64,000 nt of DNA from Carettochelys insculpta (Eukaryota > Chordata > Testudines > Carettochelyidae), in the NCBI RefSeq assembly GCF_033958435.1, contig NC_134137.1, positions 254,494,501 through 254,558,500 on the forward strand, written 5' to 3'. Positions 11,281-25,300 of this stretch are shown one piece after another (the stretch's first letter is position 1; each line of letters begins with the position of its first letter). Made by a program: the position numbers and the translations under genes. The notes under the pieces were generated by a model that worked only from the letters and a program-made list of their open reading frames with translations, did no database searches and was not told where the DNA came from.

Positions 11281-13091
11281 CTTCTGGTTGTTTTATGATA
11301 TAGTAACAAAGACCAGCCTTACAATAAAATAGTCTAAAATGTCTGGCTTTTGCTTTGAAAACGTAAAGGGGCTACAAAGCTGAAAATATTTCACTGATCA
11401 GCTTAGTAAATAATTCAGTCTAATTTTAATAAAATGCTAAAACTTTGATCTCAATAATCTTCACTTTAAACTACTAAAATAAGTATCAATATATGTAAAG
11501 ATATGATGGATGAATCAGTCATGATTTCAAAAAACGGGTGCCTACAATTAGGCTCCCACTCCCATATTTAATCACCTAAATCAGTGCCCCATAGTTTACT
11601 CTATGAGTAATTGCATTGAAAGTAAAGCAAATAAATTTGGAATGAGCTGCTACAGAACAATAGGAAGAATATCAGAAGCTGGCCATGTTTTGGCTTTAAC
11701 ATGGTAAAATTCATTACATTTTCAATGGAATGCTTTTGCAATGTGGTAGAATTTTCCCAAAACACCTAAGGAGAAAGTCCACTGTCTTCTTCAGAGATGC
11801 TTTCGAAAAATCACATTTTTAAATTCTTAGTTTTGAAAGTGAAAACTGTAACTCATACATCCTCATTTCTTGTGGAGGAGTTTATTTATTTATATGTTGG
11901 CTTTCTTTAAAAAATAAATTATCCAAGTTTTGCTGTGCTTCTGTGGATGTGTAGAGAGATTGTTTTATTAAGAGACAAATTGATTAGGCAGAGGCCTGTG
12001 AAACTGATTATATGCTGAGCACTGTTAACATCTACAAATTAAAGAAAAATAATTGAAGGGCTTTTTTCAGATATTTCATTTACTGACAACTTAGGAGCTT
12101 CTTACAACTAGAGCCAGTCGACAATTTTCCAACAGATGCTCATTAAATGAAATTGAAACATGTTTTAGGAACATATTGATTTTATCAACACTTTCAACAG
12201 GAAATTAATGCAATGATTTGTTTTGACAAGCTAGAAATATTCCATTTTAATAAATTGACAATTTTTTCAATAAAGTCAAAATGTTTTATTTTGACTTTAC
12301 TGTTTCAAGTTTACATTCAAGTTCCATATTATATTATCAATTATAAAAGCAATATATGTAAAAACCAAAATATTATGACATTTACACTATAAAGGATAAT
12401 GTCATATCACATAAAAGCTGAGCAATGAATATTTTTTAGAATGTTTCAGGAATGTTGTTTTGATGTTTCTGAAACAAAATATTTTGAAATTTTAATTTCA
12501 CAACAAAGATCTTGCTTGAAATCTCAGTTCTTTGTTCCAATTTATGAAGAAAGCAAAACTTGAAATGCTGGAGCTTTGGATGGGATGGAAATTCCAGGTT
12601 ATAACTTCAGTAGGCAAAACATTTTTATTAATTGTCAAGTTGAGAGTATCTCTGTTTAAATAGAAAGGAAAAAACGGGATTTGGGCCTCCTACTTAGATA
12701 TTTACTGGCAGGCCAGAATTCAGAAAACTCCGCTAGTTGTACTGTGCAGACCCTTGGGAAGACTCAGGCCTACCAGTGCAGTATGTGGAACACAGTTTTT
12801 GTGCTAAAAATCACTTTCAAACTATTTAAAAATTACAGGCAGTTGCAATTAACCATGCCCAACAGCATTTTCCTTCATTAGTTAATTCATGAAATTTTTC
12901 TTGCGTGCTATTGATAAGCATATTCACATAAAGTAGCTAAATATAAATCATATGTGCATTTATGGCCCCTGCCACTAACTTCTTTCTGATTTTACGTTCC
13001 GAGCACTGTCATTCATTTGCTCAGGACATTCTGCAAGTCGATTTTAACAGATGTTGTCATGTGTCATGCAGCATGGACGTCAGTGGTTTTT
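11281..13091. other. SLCO1 3' flank/3'UTR, no other gene
   Basis: A+T-rich sequence with many short inverted T-rich/A-rich stretches and no exon. Part of it must be SLCO1 3'UTR; the extent is unknown (candidate poly(A) signal at 12624). Confidence 0.5.
12624..12629 (-). promoter_or_regulatory. Candidate polyadenylation signal for SLCO1
   Basis: AATAAA reads on the minus strand 463 nt beyond the SLCO1 stop codon. It is the first clear hexamer I noticed in the A+T-rich 3' flank; other hexamers further on could be used instead. Confidence 0.3.
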
Positions 13092-13308
13092 CTAAATACA
13101 TGATTCTCTTTCCACCTCAGAAGAACCTGACAAATGCTCATTGCTCTTTGAAGTAGCTTCTTCGTTCATAGGAACACTTTCTTGTCCTCCATTTTCTATG
13201 GATTTGGGGTCCCTTGGTTGGTAACGTTTCTTCACCATTGTATAAAATAGGAAGCCTAAGATGTAGGATGGTGCTCTGAAGCTGGCTACTAGGCCAAGGT
13301 AGGTATAC
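13092..13308 (-). CDS. SLCO1B3-like: SLCO1 last coding exon (stop codon, residues 638-709)
   Basis: The exon starts after CTTCACAG and encodes the last membrane helix ([18 protein letters not shown]) and a charged cytosolic tail with [16 protein letters not shown], ending VERESCI and TAG at 13094-13092. The KKRYQ-RD---ENG stretch resembles the OATP1B tail. A candidate AATAAA signal lies 463 nt downstream. Confidence 0.93.
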
Positions 13309-16300
13309 CTGTGAAGACAAATGACAAAATACTCCCCTAGCATAAACAAACTTCAAAGAACTACAAGCACTAACTTTACTTATAAATGGACCTTTTCAAG
13401 AAGGGCACAAAAATTAAAAATAGACATTAGTCTCTGAACGCTTGATTACAATTGCTTAGGCAGCAAAATCTCAAACTGACCTTCTGAATGCTAAGGGCAT
13501 TTTTCAATTTGTAGGAGCTTCTGGGATCAGGATTCCCATAGAGTCTGTAAGTGTCATGGGATCACTAGCCCTGGCTACTCTGCATAAAAATAAAAATACT
13601 TCACAAATGTGTGGCCACTCAAAGTTATATGAAATAGAACAAAAGAGAAAAAATCACTGCTTTGAATGTTCTTCAGGTAGCTATTTTTGGGTTGTGATTA
13701 ACAAGTGTTTCTTTACAATGTATATGTCCTCAGCTGCCCAATAGCATTTGGTTTTCATTTGTTCACACATTAAACATGGCCAGTAAAGCAAAATTGGCAG
13801 AATTTCCAATATGCATGGTAGGCAGTGTGAAGTTGGATGCCTTTTCTATGCCTGCTTGTGAATCACATGACGACTATGGATTTCTAAGCTTCTTCCAAAG
13901 TGTACAAAATGCATCTTTTATTCAGGAAAGACTCGGTCACTGATGTCAATGAGAGTTTTGCCTGAAGGAGTAAGGCCTATATAAAAAAAATGAGTTTAGG
14001 ATCAGGCCCAAAGATTATTACTGTGAAGATTTCTTAATGTTTGAAACCTATATGAAGGTGAAGCCAACATTAAACAACTGGGGCCAGCACATCAAATAAT
14101 TTAGAGTCTTGATGCAGAAAGAAAACTCACGACCGCTCTGCTTTTTTATTTAACTTACCGATACAGCTCAGAGTCATATATCCTACAAGCACCACGTTGC
14201 CCACAGCTATTTCTTCCCCATTGCAAGCATGTCCTGTCTATTAATGCACCAAAATAAACTGGGCCTGGAATTCCAGCTGCAATAAAGCAATCAAAAATAT
14301 ATCACTGTGTCATATTATGATCCACAATTTTGGAAAATATAATAGCATTTTCATATTAAGTTCCAAGATCTGCCCTGTGCTATAGGGAAGAGACAGCAGG
14401 CTATAGGGAACCACTTTGCTCAGTGGTTTGAGCATTGGCCTGCTAAACCCAGGTTTGTGAGCTCAATCCTTGAGTAGGCAGTTTAGGGGGCTGGGGCAAA
14501 GAGATTTAAAAAAATGTCAGGAATGGAGTTGGTCCTACCAAGAGGGCAGGGGACTGGACTTAATGGCCTTCCAAGGTCCCTTCCAGTTCCCACAGTGGTT
14601 CTTGGCCCTGCTGCCAGCAAGTATTAGCCCAGCAGTTCCCAAACTGAGTGCAAACCATCAGCATTTTACAGAACAATCGCTGCAGCACTTTTCAGGACTT
14701 CTAGCGGTGCATGGACATCATGCTGATTCTGCACTGGGGTAAACTTCATCTCATGAGCCTGTCTCTCTGCTTTGTTTCCTACTGGAACTAAACCCAGGGG
14801 TGGAGATACGGTGAGGGATGAAACCAAGTGCAAAAGTAGATGGTGGGCAAAAGAGTCAACACCACCTCATACCCAGATTTTTGAAGATATGTAGGCCTTG
14901 CCTCACACATTGTTGCAAGGTACAACTTAGGCACCGAAGTAACTTAGACACTTAGAGGCTAAATTCACAAAGTATGTAGGTACTGTGATACTGAGCATGG
15001 CAATGTCCAACTTTTAGGTCCCTAGAAAGTCACAGAAACAAAACTGCTATTCATAAAAGCTTGAGTTGGACACCTAGGCTCCTGCACTATGCCTGGGGAG
15101 AGACAGGCATCCTACTACGCAATTTGTGTAAGCCAGCATGCTAGGTAGGGAACTGCCTCAGCTAACCAATAGAAGATGTTACCAGGATGGGTACTGTAGG
15201 CTAAGTCTACACTACATGATAAAGTCTATTTTAAGGCAGTTAGCTTGATTTTACAATGTCACTGTCTTTACTGTAAAAACCATTAAGTTGATTTTAGGGA
15301 CCACTAAAATCGATATAACACCACCATGGAAAGCGAGTCAGCGTAGCATCAAGTTTGAATTTAAAAGTTCAAATTAATGCTAGTGTAGAAATGCCATGTC
15401 TTTAAATCAACTCTTTTAGCCTCCAGCAGTGCCCTGTATGTATCCCACAATGCCCTATGGTTGTCCACTCTGGCAACTTTCATCTCTACTGCTCTTCAGG
15501 CTCACAGGAATTAGGTAACAGGAAGCCCGACAATTTGAATTCAGGACCAGGAAGCCCATGGTGGCTAGGCTGTGGGGGGTCATTCTTGTATGAGAGGCCA
15601 AGACACTTCTTTCTTTATTATCAGCTTGGCAATTGCATTTACACATGAAAAAATAGCTCCAACGTGGGGTGGTGGCTTCTTCCCTGCACAGGATATAGCA
15701 GGAGAGGCCGAGATATTTTTTTCTGCCCCACTGCACCACATAGTGGCTAGGCTGTGGGGTCGTGCTTATATGACAGGCCGAGAAACTTCTCTGCCATTCT
15801 AATTTGTACAGGGCCAGCCCCCTCCACCCACCACAAACACCATACAGTCAGGGTCCATCTCTTACACAATGACATCACGTGGCTAGCCCCTGGCCCAGTA
15901 AAAGGATGTGCCTGCTGTTCAGTGCAGACCATGCTGCCAGACAGCACCATGTTTTGGCTTATGCACAGTAAGGGCTCCAAAGGCGGGACAGATTTTCAGA
16001 GGCTGGTTGTCACTGGGGAGAAGTCTCCTTGCATGGCAAAAATTGCTGGGGGCTGGCTGTTGCTGGGGGTGGGAAGTCTCCTCCTGCGGCAAAGATTTTT
16101 GGGGCCTCGCTGTTGCCAGGTGCAGGAAATCTCCTTCCATGGCAAAGATTTTGGGGTCAGGCCATCACCACAGACCACAGCTTGTGATATCCAGCACTCC
16201 TGACAGCCCAGGGTGCCCCCTGCCAGAGCAGCCTGCTGAAGGGACAATGTCAATTGGCCCTTCAACCAACTCCCCCACCATCTCCTCGATACCCCTAGTA

Positions 16301-19300
16301 GACAGTGGGGGCAGGGCAGATATGCCACAAGCTGTAATCAGTTCTTTTAATGTTTTCATGGAGGATGTTTCTCACGTTAATTGGGGGAAAAGTGACTGGA
16401 GTGCCAGTTGACATGACAGAGCCACCTGGGTGATCACAGGGCAGTCTGACACTCCCTTGCCAGCACCGGTAGGCTGATAATATAAAAGTCACAACATTCT
16501 AGATGAACAGATGTGGCTTCCAGGTGCGGTAAAGTGGCTGGAGGGCCAGCTGAGATGGCACAGTCCCCTGGGTGATCCCAGGTGGTATGACAGTTGTACC
16601 TAAAGGTGTTCTTTCTTTGGGGGAAAAGCAGCTGAGCAAAGAGCATATGTGGTTCTGGCACCTTCTGAAGCCAACCCATTTGGTTTTCCTTTCCCTGGGA
16701 TTCCCTACTTTTCCTTCGTTCCTTCTGAAAAAAATGTCTGTTTGCTTTCTATGGGAGGGGTAGGAGGGCAATGCAGTGTGGGAAGATAACATCATATACC
16801 CACAACCACTTGTGGGGCATTTTTTTCTCCCTACTGCACCAACAAAAAAAACCCCAGAATGCTACAGGGGTGAAGGAACTGTGGGATAGGTTCCCACAAT
16901 GCACTGTTGCTACAGTCGATGTTCGATGATTCAGTGTGGCAGCACTAAGTAGACTTTGTGGGGACTTCAGGGGGAGATGAGGATACTCAAATTTGACTTT
17001 ATAAAACCCAGTGCTATAAAATGAATTTTCATAAAATTGAATTTATATCATAGCGTAGACATAGTCATAGTAAAATTTACTGCTGTGGTGTCCTCACAGG
17101 TCTCTGGCTCCATCAGTGATGATAACCAGAAGGCTGCTTGCATGTGTGCTCAATGATGTGGGCCAATGATCACAGCAGACCACAAGAGCACCCCTCCAAG
17201 ACCACCAACCAGATGAGGATCAAAAGTGACAGGACAGATTTATTGTTAAGCTGCAGTGGCCCTCCTTCATCTCAATGGGCAGCAAGGTTATTGTAATCAA
17301 GAGGGTCTAATGGGACATGGAAGTTTGCTAACTGCACTTGCATACCTAGAATTTGTGGGATGTGGTGATTGAACCATAGCAGCACTTTGATTGGGTGCAG
17401 AGGGAGTGCATGGCTGTCACAGTAACAAACAAACAAACAAACAAACAGATCTACTTTAGCTATATCTCCCTCAGCCCATCCCTCTTCAACTGTCTTGGAG
17501 GAGAGAGAACAAAGCAAGATGTCATATCATGTCTGGTACATTCTGGACTGAGATGGAACAATGAGAGGATCAAGTTCTAAAATGGAGAACCCTTCATAGA
17601 TAACAGACTGCTAGCAATTCCCCTGTTTTTATTGAGGGAGCTCCATTCTGAGTCCCTCTTCTGATCTCATCTGCAGCAGTATGTCACAGGGCGAGAAACC
17701 ATCTTTCCAGAAACCATGTTCTAAACCTTTTAGGGCTCTTTATAGATTAAGAAGAACACCTAGAATTCCAGAATCCAGTGCTGATTATGGAGCAGTGGCC
17801 TGGTGCACAGTTCCCTTTAATAAGCAGGATGCAGCATTCTCCAGTAGTGTCAGCTTCTGAACGTTCCCATGGTATAGGTCTGTGCATAGAACATTATAGC
17901 AAGCTGGTGCTGAGGTGTGACATGGGTAATTGTGACAAGGTTCAAATCAGAGAGGAAAGATTGTTTTGCCAGGAGCAGTTGGAAAATGTACTTTTGGGTG
18001 CATCTTGGACATCCAGAAAGAGACTAACTGAGAGATTGTATTTTTATTTGTGCAGTGCCTAACACAATGGAGCCCTGCTTGATAACTGGGGCTCCTAGGC
18101 ATCACACTACTATTATTAGTACCACTAGTATTAGGAACAACAATAGTCCTACCATAGAGTACCTATATTTTACAACTGGCAAATGCAGTTGGTGCCACTG
18201 GAAACCACAGAGACATTCAAAGTTATTTAAAAAGCTCAGATACTATAATCAGAAAAACTGATCTTACCCAGGACTCTCATCACGAGTGCATACAGACCAA
18301 CTGCAAGAGATTTCAGCTCTGGTTGAACACACCTAAAATAGACAGATGTAAATCACAATATCCTGTCACCATAATACCTAGAAATTTTCATTATTTCCCC
18401 ATAACATTATTTTTCTTAATGACAGATTACAAAGCTGCAGAAGGAAGATGTCTCACTTATTTGTCAAAACACATTAAATGATATGGAAAACATGAATTAA
18501 TCTTGCATGTTGAATAGTAACACAGAAGGAGCCGTGTTAGTCTATATACTATCAAAACAAAAAAGCAGTCAAGTAGCACTTTAAAGACTTACAAAATAAT
18601 TTATTAGGTGGCACTTTCATGGGACAGACCCACTTCTTCAGACCACAGCCATACTAGAACAGACTCAATATTTAAGGCACAGAGAACCAAAACAGTAATC
18701 AAAGTGGACAAATCAGGAAGAAAAAATTCCCAATGTGAGCAAATCAGAGAGCAGAGGGGGGCGGGAGGGGGAGTCAAGAATTAGATTAAGCCAAGTATGC
18801 CAAAGAGCCCCTATAACGTCCCAGAAAAATTCCTTTAGACAGAGGCGGCGAAAGAAGGCTTCAATGTCACCACAGAATTGCATTAAATTTGTGGAGGAAG
18901 TAGGGCAGAAGGAAAGACCCTGGGGTAAGAGAAACTCTTCTGCTGAGCTGAGCTGGTAGCTGGAAAGTTTAACAATATTGCTAGTTGAGCTGTCATTACA
19001 GTAGTTGAAATATCCTGAGGTATGAAGCAATGTAGAAAATTTATTCTCTTTCTTTTTTTGTAGAAAGTGGAAGTGTGTTTTATAAAGGGGGTACCCAAGG
19101 ACAGTGAAAAAACCATTACAATCAACGTACTACACTGACTACAGCGAGCATCTATTCAACATGCTCTCTAAGAAACTGAGGAACCGTTTGATCAAAATCC
19201 TTTACAATAAACAAACGTTCATTAAAAATGAACTCTCTGAACTTGAAATTATCATCAACAATCAGGCATCCTCACAAGACCCCACAGAATGAGGCTTTAC

Positions 19301-22300
19301 CTGTGCTAGAGAAGAAATTCATAAAACACACTTCCACTTTCTCCAAAACACCATCCTTGCCACGATGGATGTAACGGCTCTGTACACTAATATTCCACAC
19401 AAAGACGGATTACAAGCAATCAGAAGTACCATCCCTGATGTCAATACAGCCAGTCTGGTGTCTGACCTCTGCAACTTTGTTCTCAAGCACAATTATTTCC
19501 AATTTGGGGACAATTTATACCTCCAGATTAGTGGAACTGTTATGGGCACCCGCATGGCCCCACAATATGCTCATACGTTTATGGCTGATCTAGAACAATG
19601 ATTCCTCAGCGCTCTTCCCCTCCTCTACTTAAGATACATTGATGACCTCTTTATGATTTGGACCCATGGTATAGAGACTCTAGAAGAATTCCACAGAGAT
19701 TAACAATCTGCACTCCACCATCAATTTATGCCTTGATTACTCCATGCAAGAGATACGTTTCCTGGACACTACAGTACAAATCAAGGATGGCCGGATCGGT
19801 ACCACACTGTACCGGAAATCCACTGATCGCTATACTTACCTACACCTTTCTAGCTTCCATCCTGCACACATAACTAGATCCATTATTTACATTCAAGCCC
19901 TTAGGTACAATCACATTTGCTCTCATCCAACTGACAGAGACCAAAAACTACAAGATGTCTACCAAATATTCATAAACTTGAATCACCCACCAGGAGAAAT
20001 AAAAAAAGCAAATCAACAGGGCCAGACAAATACCCAGAGACCAGCTACTCCAAGATAGGCCCAAAAAAGCCAAGAACAGAACACCACTGGTCATCACCTA
20101 CAGCCCCCAACTCACACCACTGCAACAAATTGTTAAAGACTTACAACCCATCCTTAATCAGGATGCCACACTCCAGAAGGCCCTAGGTGACATGACTGTT
20201 CTCTCCTATAGACAACCTCCCAACCTTATGAGGATTCTAACCAATAGCCACAGTCTATACTGCAGGAATACCAGTCCTGGGACTTTTCCTTGCAACAAAG
20301 CCCGCTGCCAGCTTTGTCCACATATCTATTCTGGCGATACCATCACTGGACCTAACCAGGTTACTCACAAAATCACGGGCACATTCTCATGCTCCTCAAA
20401 TAACATTATATATGCCATCATGTGCCAACAATGCCCAGATGCTTTGTATATTGGATAGACTTCAAACTTTCTCAGACAAAGAGTTAATGGGCACAAAACA
20501 GACATCAAAACATTCCTGATCCACAAACCAGTTAGTCTACATTTTAATGGAGTGGGCCATTCTGTTAATGACTTAAAACTCTGTGTTTTATTGAAGAAGA
20601 ATTTTCAGTCTGCTTTACAAAGAGAAGCTGCTGAACTCTCTTTCATATTCAAATTCGACACATTAACACGTGGTTTGAACTGGGATGCAAACTTTCTGGG
20701 ACATTATAGGGGCTGTTTGGCATACGTGGCTTAATCTAATTCTTGACCACCACCCCCCATCCCTCTGCTCTCTGATTTGCTCACCCTGATAATTTTTTTT
20801 TCTGATTTGTCAACTTTGATTACTGTTTTGGTTCTCTATGCCTTAAATATTGAGTCTATTCTGGTATGGCTATGGTCTGAAGAAGTGGGTCTGTCACACG
20901 AAAGCTCCACCTAATAAATTATTTTGTTAGTCTTTAAAGTGCTGCTTGACTGCTTTTTTGTTATGAATTAATCTATTGCTCTGTTGAATATGCCCTGAGA
21001 AGTCAGTTGAGTGCATCTAAATCAGTGAGGTGAATCTATATGAAATACCAGGATTTTCTACTCAGGATTTGCAGAAAGGGGTGTCCTTAAATATTTATTC
21101 TCTTAATTGTGAGAATTATGAACTGATGGGAACAATGATATTGCCCAGGGGCAAATTTCTAGAAATGGCATAATCAGAACAGCATCTTGCAACATTGTGT
21201 TGACATTCCCAAAAGCTGTGTTTTTAGGACTTTCATTCTTAAAGAAGATGAAAAGCAACATGACTCTCAAATTGATGTATAACTAATTTCCAAGAGATTA
21301 AATTAAAGGAACATGGGTTTTGGGTAAATTGTCCATTCTGTGCTGGATCCCTTTACATTCTTTTTCATGAAAAACCACTTTCTTAAATAACAGTTATATT
21401 TGCAAGGACATTTTAGAACCCTTTTTCTGTATGTTCTTATATGACAAAGTAATTTTCAGAACTCCTCTTAGAATTCACTTTCATTTTGCTTTCAAATTGT
21501 CTTTAGAATTTCATGATGATCAAACTTTCTCACTACCGAGCTTTTATAACTTATTTCAGATAAAGAAACCATTAACAAAATGTGTCTTAGATGGACTTTC
21601 TTTTGTCTACTCATACAACATACTTACCGATTTGGCCTTGCAGCTCCTAATCACAGAAATAGACCTAATCGTTTTCTGTGCTATTAATACAAAAGTCAGA
21701 TGCAAAAGATGTCCTGTGTCAACAGGGAGAAATTGACTGACAGCATAAAAACAATACAGGTTGAACCTCTCTCATCTGGCACCCTCGGGACCTGACCAGT
21801 GCCAGACAAGAGAATCTGGTGCACAACAGGTCAATATTTTCTAGCACATTACTAACACTGCCACTGCTTACTGGGCTCTTAGAAGACATTTAGGGGTAAA
21901 TTTGAGCTAAATAACAGCACGGAACACTGAGAGCCAGGACTGGTGGCTACAAACAAACTTTGTGGGACCACAGGAAACTTGGCCACATCCATGATAAGTG
22001 GTCATCTAGCTACTAAAAACATTGTGGATTATGGAGTTTGCTGGACGAGAGAGTTCCAGATTAGAGAGATTCAACCTATAGTAATATTTGTTGGTAGTTC
22101 TAACAAACTGCTTTAATTCTTCATAATTAAGTATGGATTCAGAGAAGACAGCAGTAAAAGACTGCCAGATTTCACTTAAGTTATTGCAATGTGGGGAAGT
22201 TAAGAATCCTAGGCCCCCAGGAAGGGAAAAGCTCTAAGTGCTAATAAAATAATGATTTTGGTGTCACTTACCTAAACATAACCACATATAATGGGGAGCT

Positions 22301-25300
22301 TCCTAAAGCGTAGAAAAAGGAACTTATGATATGTATTACTGTATAATAAATAAACTTTCTTGAGCAGTCATTGCTTTTTGGACATTCTCCCAACGTTACA
22401 GAGTTATTTCCCAATAGTGATCCTGTCATTTCAATGCAGCTGCAGTTCTGATACACCTGAAAGATAGCATTAAAAAAAAAGAGTGGTAGGTTTAATTGCT
22501 GGGAGTAGGGTTCCCAATGATAAAACACTGTCTGCACTGACATTTTTCAGCATTAAAACTTTTATCGCTCGGGGATCCATGTGAATATTTCACATCCCTA
22601 CAGAGCTAAAGTTTTAGTGCTGAAAGTTGCAGGGTAGACACATGCCCCCTCCCCCATGTCAAAACAGATATCAGGAGAAGCCAAGAATCTATCCCCGTAT
22701 CTCAAAATCCTTTCTTTCCATTCTGGACAAAGCACCTCCAGCTAGGGAAGGTTGACCCAGGATAGGCCACAGTGTACATCTGTGCAGCATGTTTACCCTA
22801 GAGCATGCCAGGGCCTCACACCACTGCTGGAAGCAGTCAGCTGCTGAAATGTCTCTGTGGCCCCCTCTGAGAAGGCAACGGGGCATGGAGAAGCAGTTGG
22901 CTCTGCATGCTGTCTCCACCCCCAGGCACCATCCCCACCGCTCCCTTGTGGCTGGGAATCTTAGCATTGCCAAAACCTGATTTATAAAAGGCTAAAGAAA
23001 TGCATGTCTGTTGTTATCCAACATGCCACACCAGTCATTGCATGTTCTGTGTTCTCCCCAGTGCCCAACGTGAATCTGTTACAGCCTCCAGATAACGAGC
23101 CTGGCTCTTGTGCTTAAGCTGCAGAGTCTTATACATCTAGTTTGGAGGTCAGAGGTTCTCAGCGGTCCTCACAAATGCACCATCACTGCTTTTGCTCTGA
23201 AATCTGTCTGATCCATTCTACATATCTATCATTAATATACCAGTTTTCTTAATTTAAAAAAACAAGGCAACAAAGCTCTTACAGTGTTCTTCCCATGTCT
23301 TGTTGAAGCCTTGCATCCAGCATAACAAGCTGAGATGTAGGTGATTCCATTGTCTCCACAAACAGGATCCCATTGGTTCATGGCACATTTACAGTCAGCA
23401 TTGCAGACAGAAATCATGGCACCTTCAGGATGGGCAAGTGGTGTGCTTATAAGGTAAATTTACAAAGGCTTAACATTGTTTTATTACAAAATTCATCCTT
23501 CATTTAAACATTAAAGAATAATACAGCAACTTTTTCTTTCACTCCTATGTAATGTCCTCACTACTTTGCAGCAAAACTAATATTCCACATAGACAAGCTT
23601 AAACTGTGCCTGTTCTTTCACCCCAATCATCTTGCCTGAGCTTCCATCCCAAGTACATTGCAATACACAGGACTACTGAGTTATGAAAAATTCTACGACA
23701 AAAAATGGAATTTCAGCCTACAATAGCCCAGATAAGTCAGACTCTTTGTTCTAACAAATGGAGAAATTCTTGACCCTGTGTTCAGTCCCAACATTCTAGC
23801 TACTTAAAATCACTCCGTAAAACCATTTTGTACAAGAATGACAGTCACAGTCATTCAGTTAAGACCCATGCCCCAAGCTGATTATGAAGTCCAAAAAGTA
23901 TCAGTATGTAACTTGCAAAGACGGTGAGTCTGGGTCTACACATGCCCCTTCCTTTTGAAAGGGGCATGTTAATGAGGAGGTTCGAAACATGCTAATGAGG
24001 CGCTTCAATGAATATGCAGCACCTCATTAGTATAATGGTGGCCGCGGCGATTCGAAAGTGCAGCTTTTCGAATCACATGCCGCCCGTGGAGACAGGACCT
24101 TCCGAAAGGACCCCCTCTCCATTTTCGAAAGCCCTTCTTCTGATCACAGATAGGAAGAAGGGCTTTTGAAAACTGGGGTGGGGGTCCTTTCAGAGGGTCC
24201 CGTCTCCACGGGCGGCATGCGATTCGAAAAGCCGCACTTTCGAATCTCTGCGCCTACCATTATGCTAATGAGGCGCTGCATATTCATTGCAGCACCTCAT
24301 TAGCATCTTTTGAACCTGCTCATTAACATGCCCCTTTCGAAAGGAAGAGGCACTTGTAGACCCAGCCTGAATGTGTATCTATCTTTGCAAGGTGAAAAAA
24401 GGGGGTTACATTCTTATCCATGTAAACCAATGTAATTCCATTAGAATTTACAAATGTTTAGAATCTGGCATTTTCAAAGGGTATCATCCTTCAACATTTG
24501 TAGAAGATCCAATCACACCATTGTGGCAATGAGTGTGTTCAGACATAACTGCACATTATACTGTTTGTAATGCTTGTCTGCTACCTTTCTGAGAAAGAAA
24601 ATATGCTTTATATTATATAAAATGTATACATACCCATCATAGGACACAGTGAGTCCGGCTACTACATGGTTCTCACAGCCCACAAAAAAGTTTAAGAGGC
24701 TCACAACAAAAGCCATAGCTGACATCCAAAATCCAAATTTTGTGGCTCCTATCATGCCCAATTTGTACTTTTTCATTATTAGTCCTCCTAAAAATATCCC
24801 AATGCCTACAGCAGGCAAAACAGTTAAGCCTGCAATAAAAGAGGGAGAAGAAGGAACACAGAAGTGATGTAGTCTCATTTTATCACTCAAAACTAATTTA
24901 ACAAGTTAGCAGGTTGAAACTGCTGAAATTTTTCATAATACAGGGCCTGAAAAATGTCATCACTTTATTTCATGAGGCACAAAATACCACAACATTGCAA
25001 GGGACCAAGGAACTCCCCTAATGTTTTTGTTAATGAACTTGTAAAAATTACACCTAGAGCTATGTACTTTAGGGCCAAACTGTGTCCTAGCTCTGTGAGG
25101 CTCATGAGAGGATCCTGGGTCAATACCCCTCGCAAGCACATGTTGAGTGATTTCTTAGAATCATAGAAGAGTAGGACTGGAAGGGACCTCGAGAGGCCAT
25201 CGAGTCCAGCCCCCTGCCCTCATGGCAGGACCAAGCACTTTCTAGACCATCCCTGAAAGCCATCTATCTAACCTCTTCTTGAATATCTCCAGTGATGGAG

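Larger units (their letters stand above)
15197..17068. mobile_element. Large non-autonomous DNA transposon with TIRs and internal tandem repeats
   Basis: Left end GGCTAAGTCTACACTACATG and right end (reverse complement) GACTATGTCTACGCTATGAT are inverted repeats, followed on both sides by AAATTCAATTTTA-type stretches. The TCTACAC-containing end is shared with elements at 23.9, 42.5, 43.8, 49.1 and 51.3 kb. The 1.87-kb interior has short open frames but no transposase; instead it carries three sets of tandem repeats. It sits in SLCO1 intron 12. Confidence 0.65.
18504..20962 (+). mobile_element. Penelope-like element (PLE) with inverted tip, 12-bp target duplications
   Basis: ATGAATTAATCT flanks the insert at 18492-18503 and 20963-20974, giving exact ends and a 2,459-bp element in SLCO1 intron 11. 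The right tip (GAAGAAGTGGGTCTGTC...AAAGTGCTGCTTGACTGC) is present in inverted form at the left tip, the inverted partial-copy arrangement known for PLEs. Between lie a reverse transcriptase region and a GIY-YIG endonuclease region, both broken by stops. It is inactive but its structure is complete. Confidence 0.9.
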
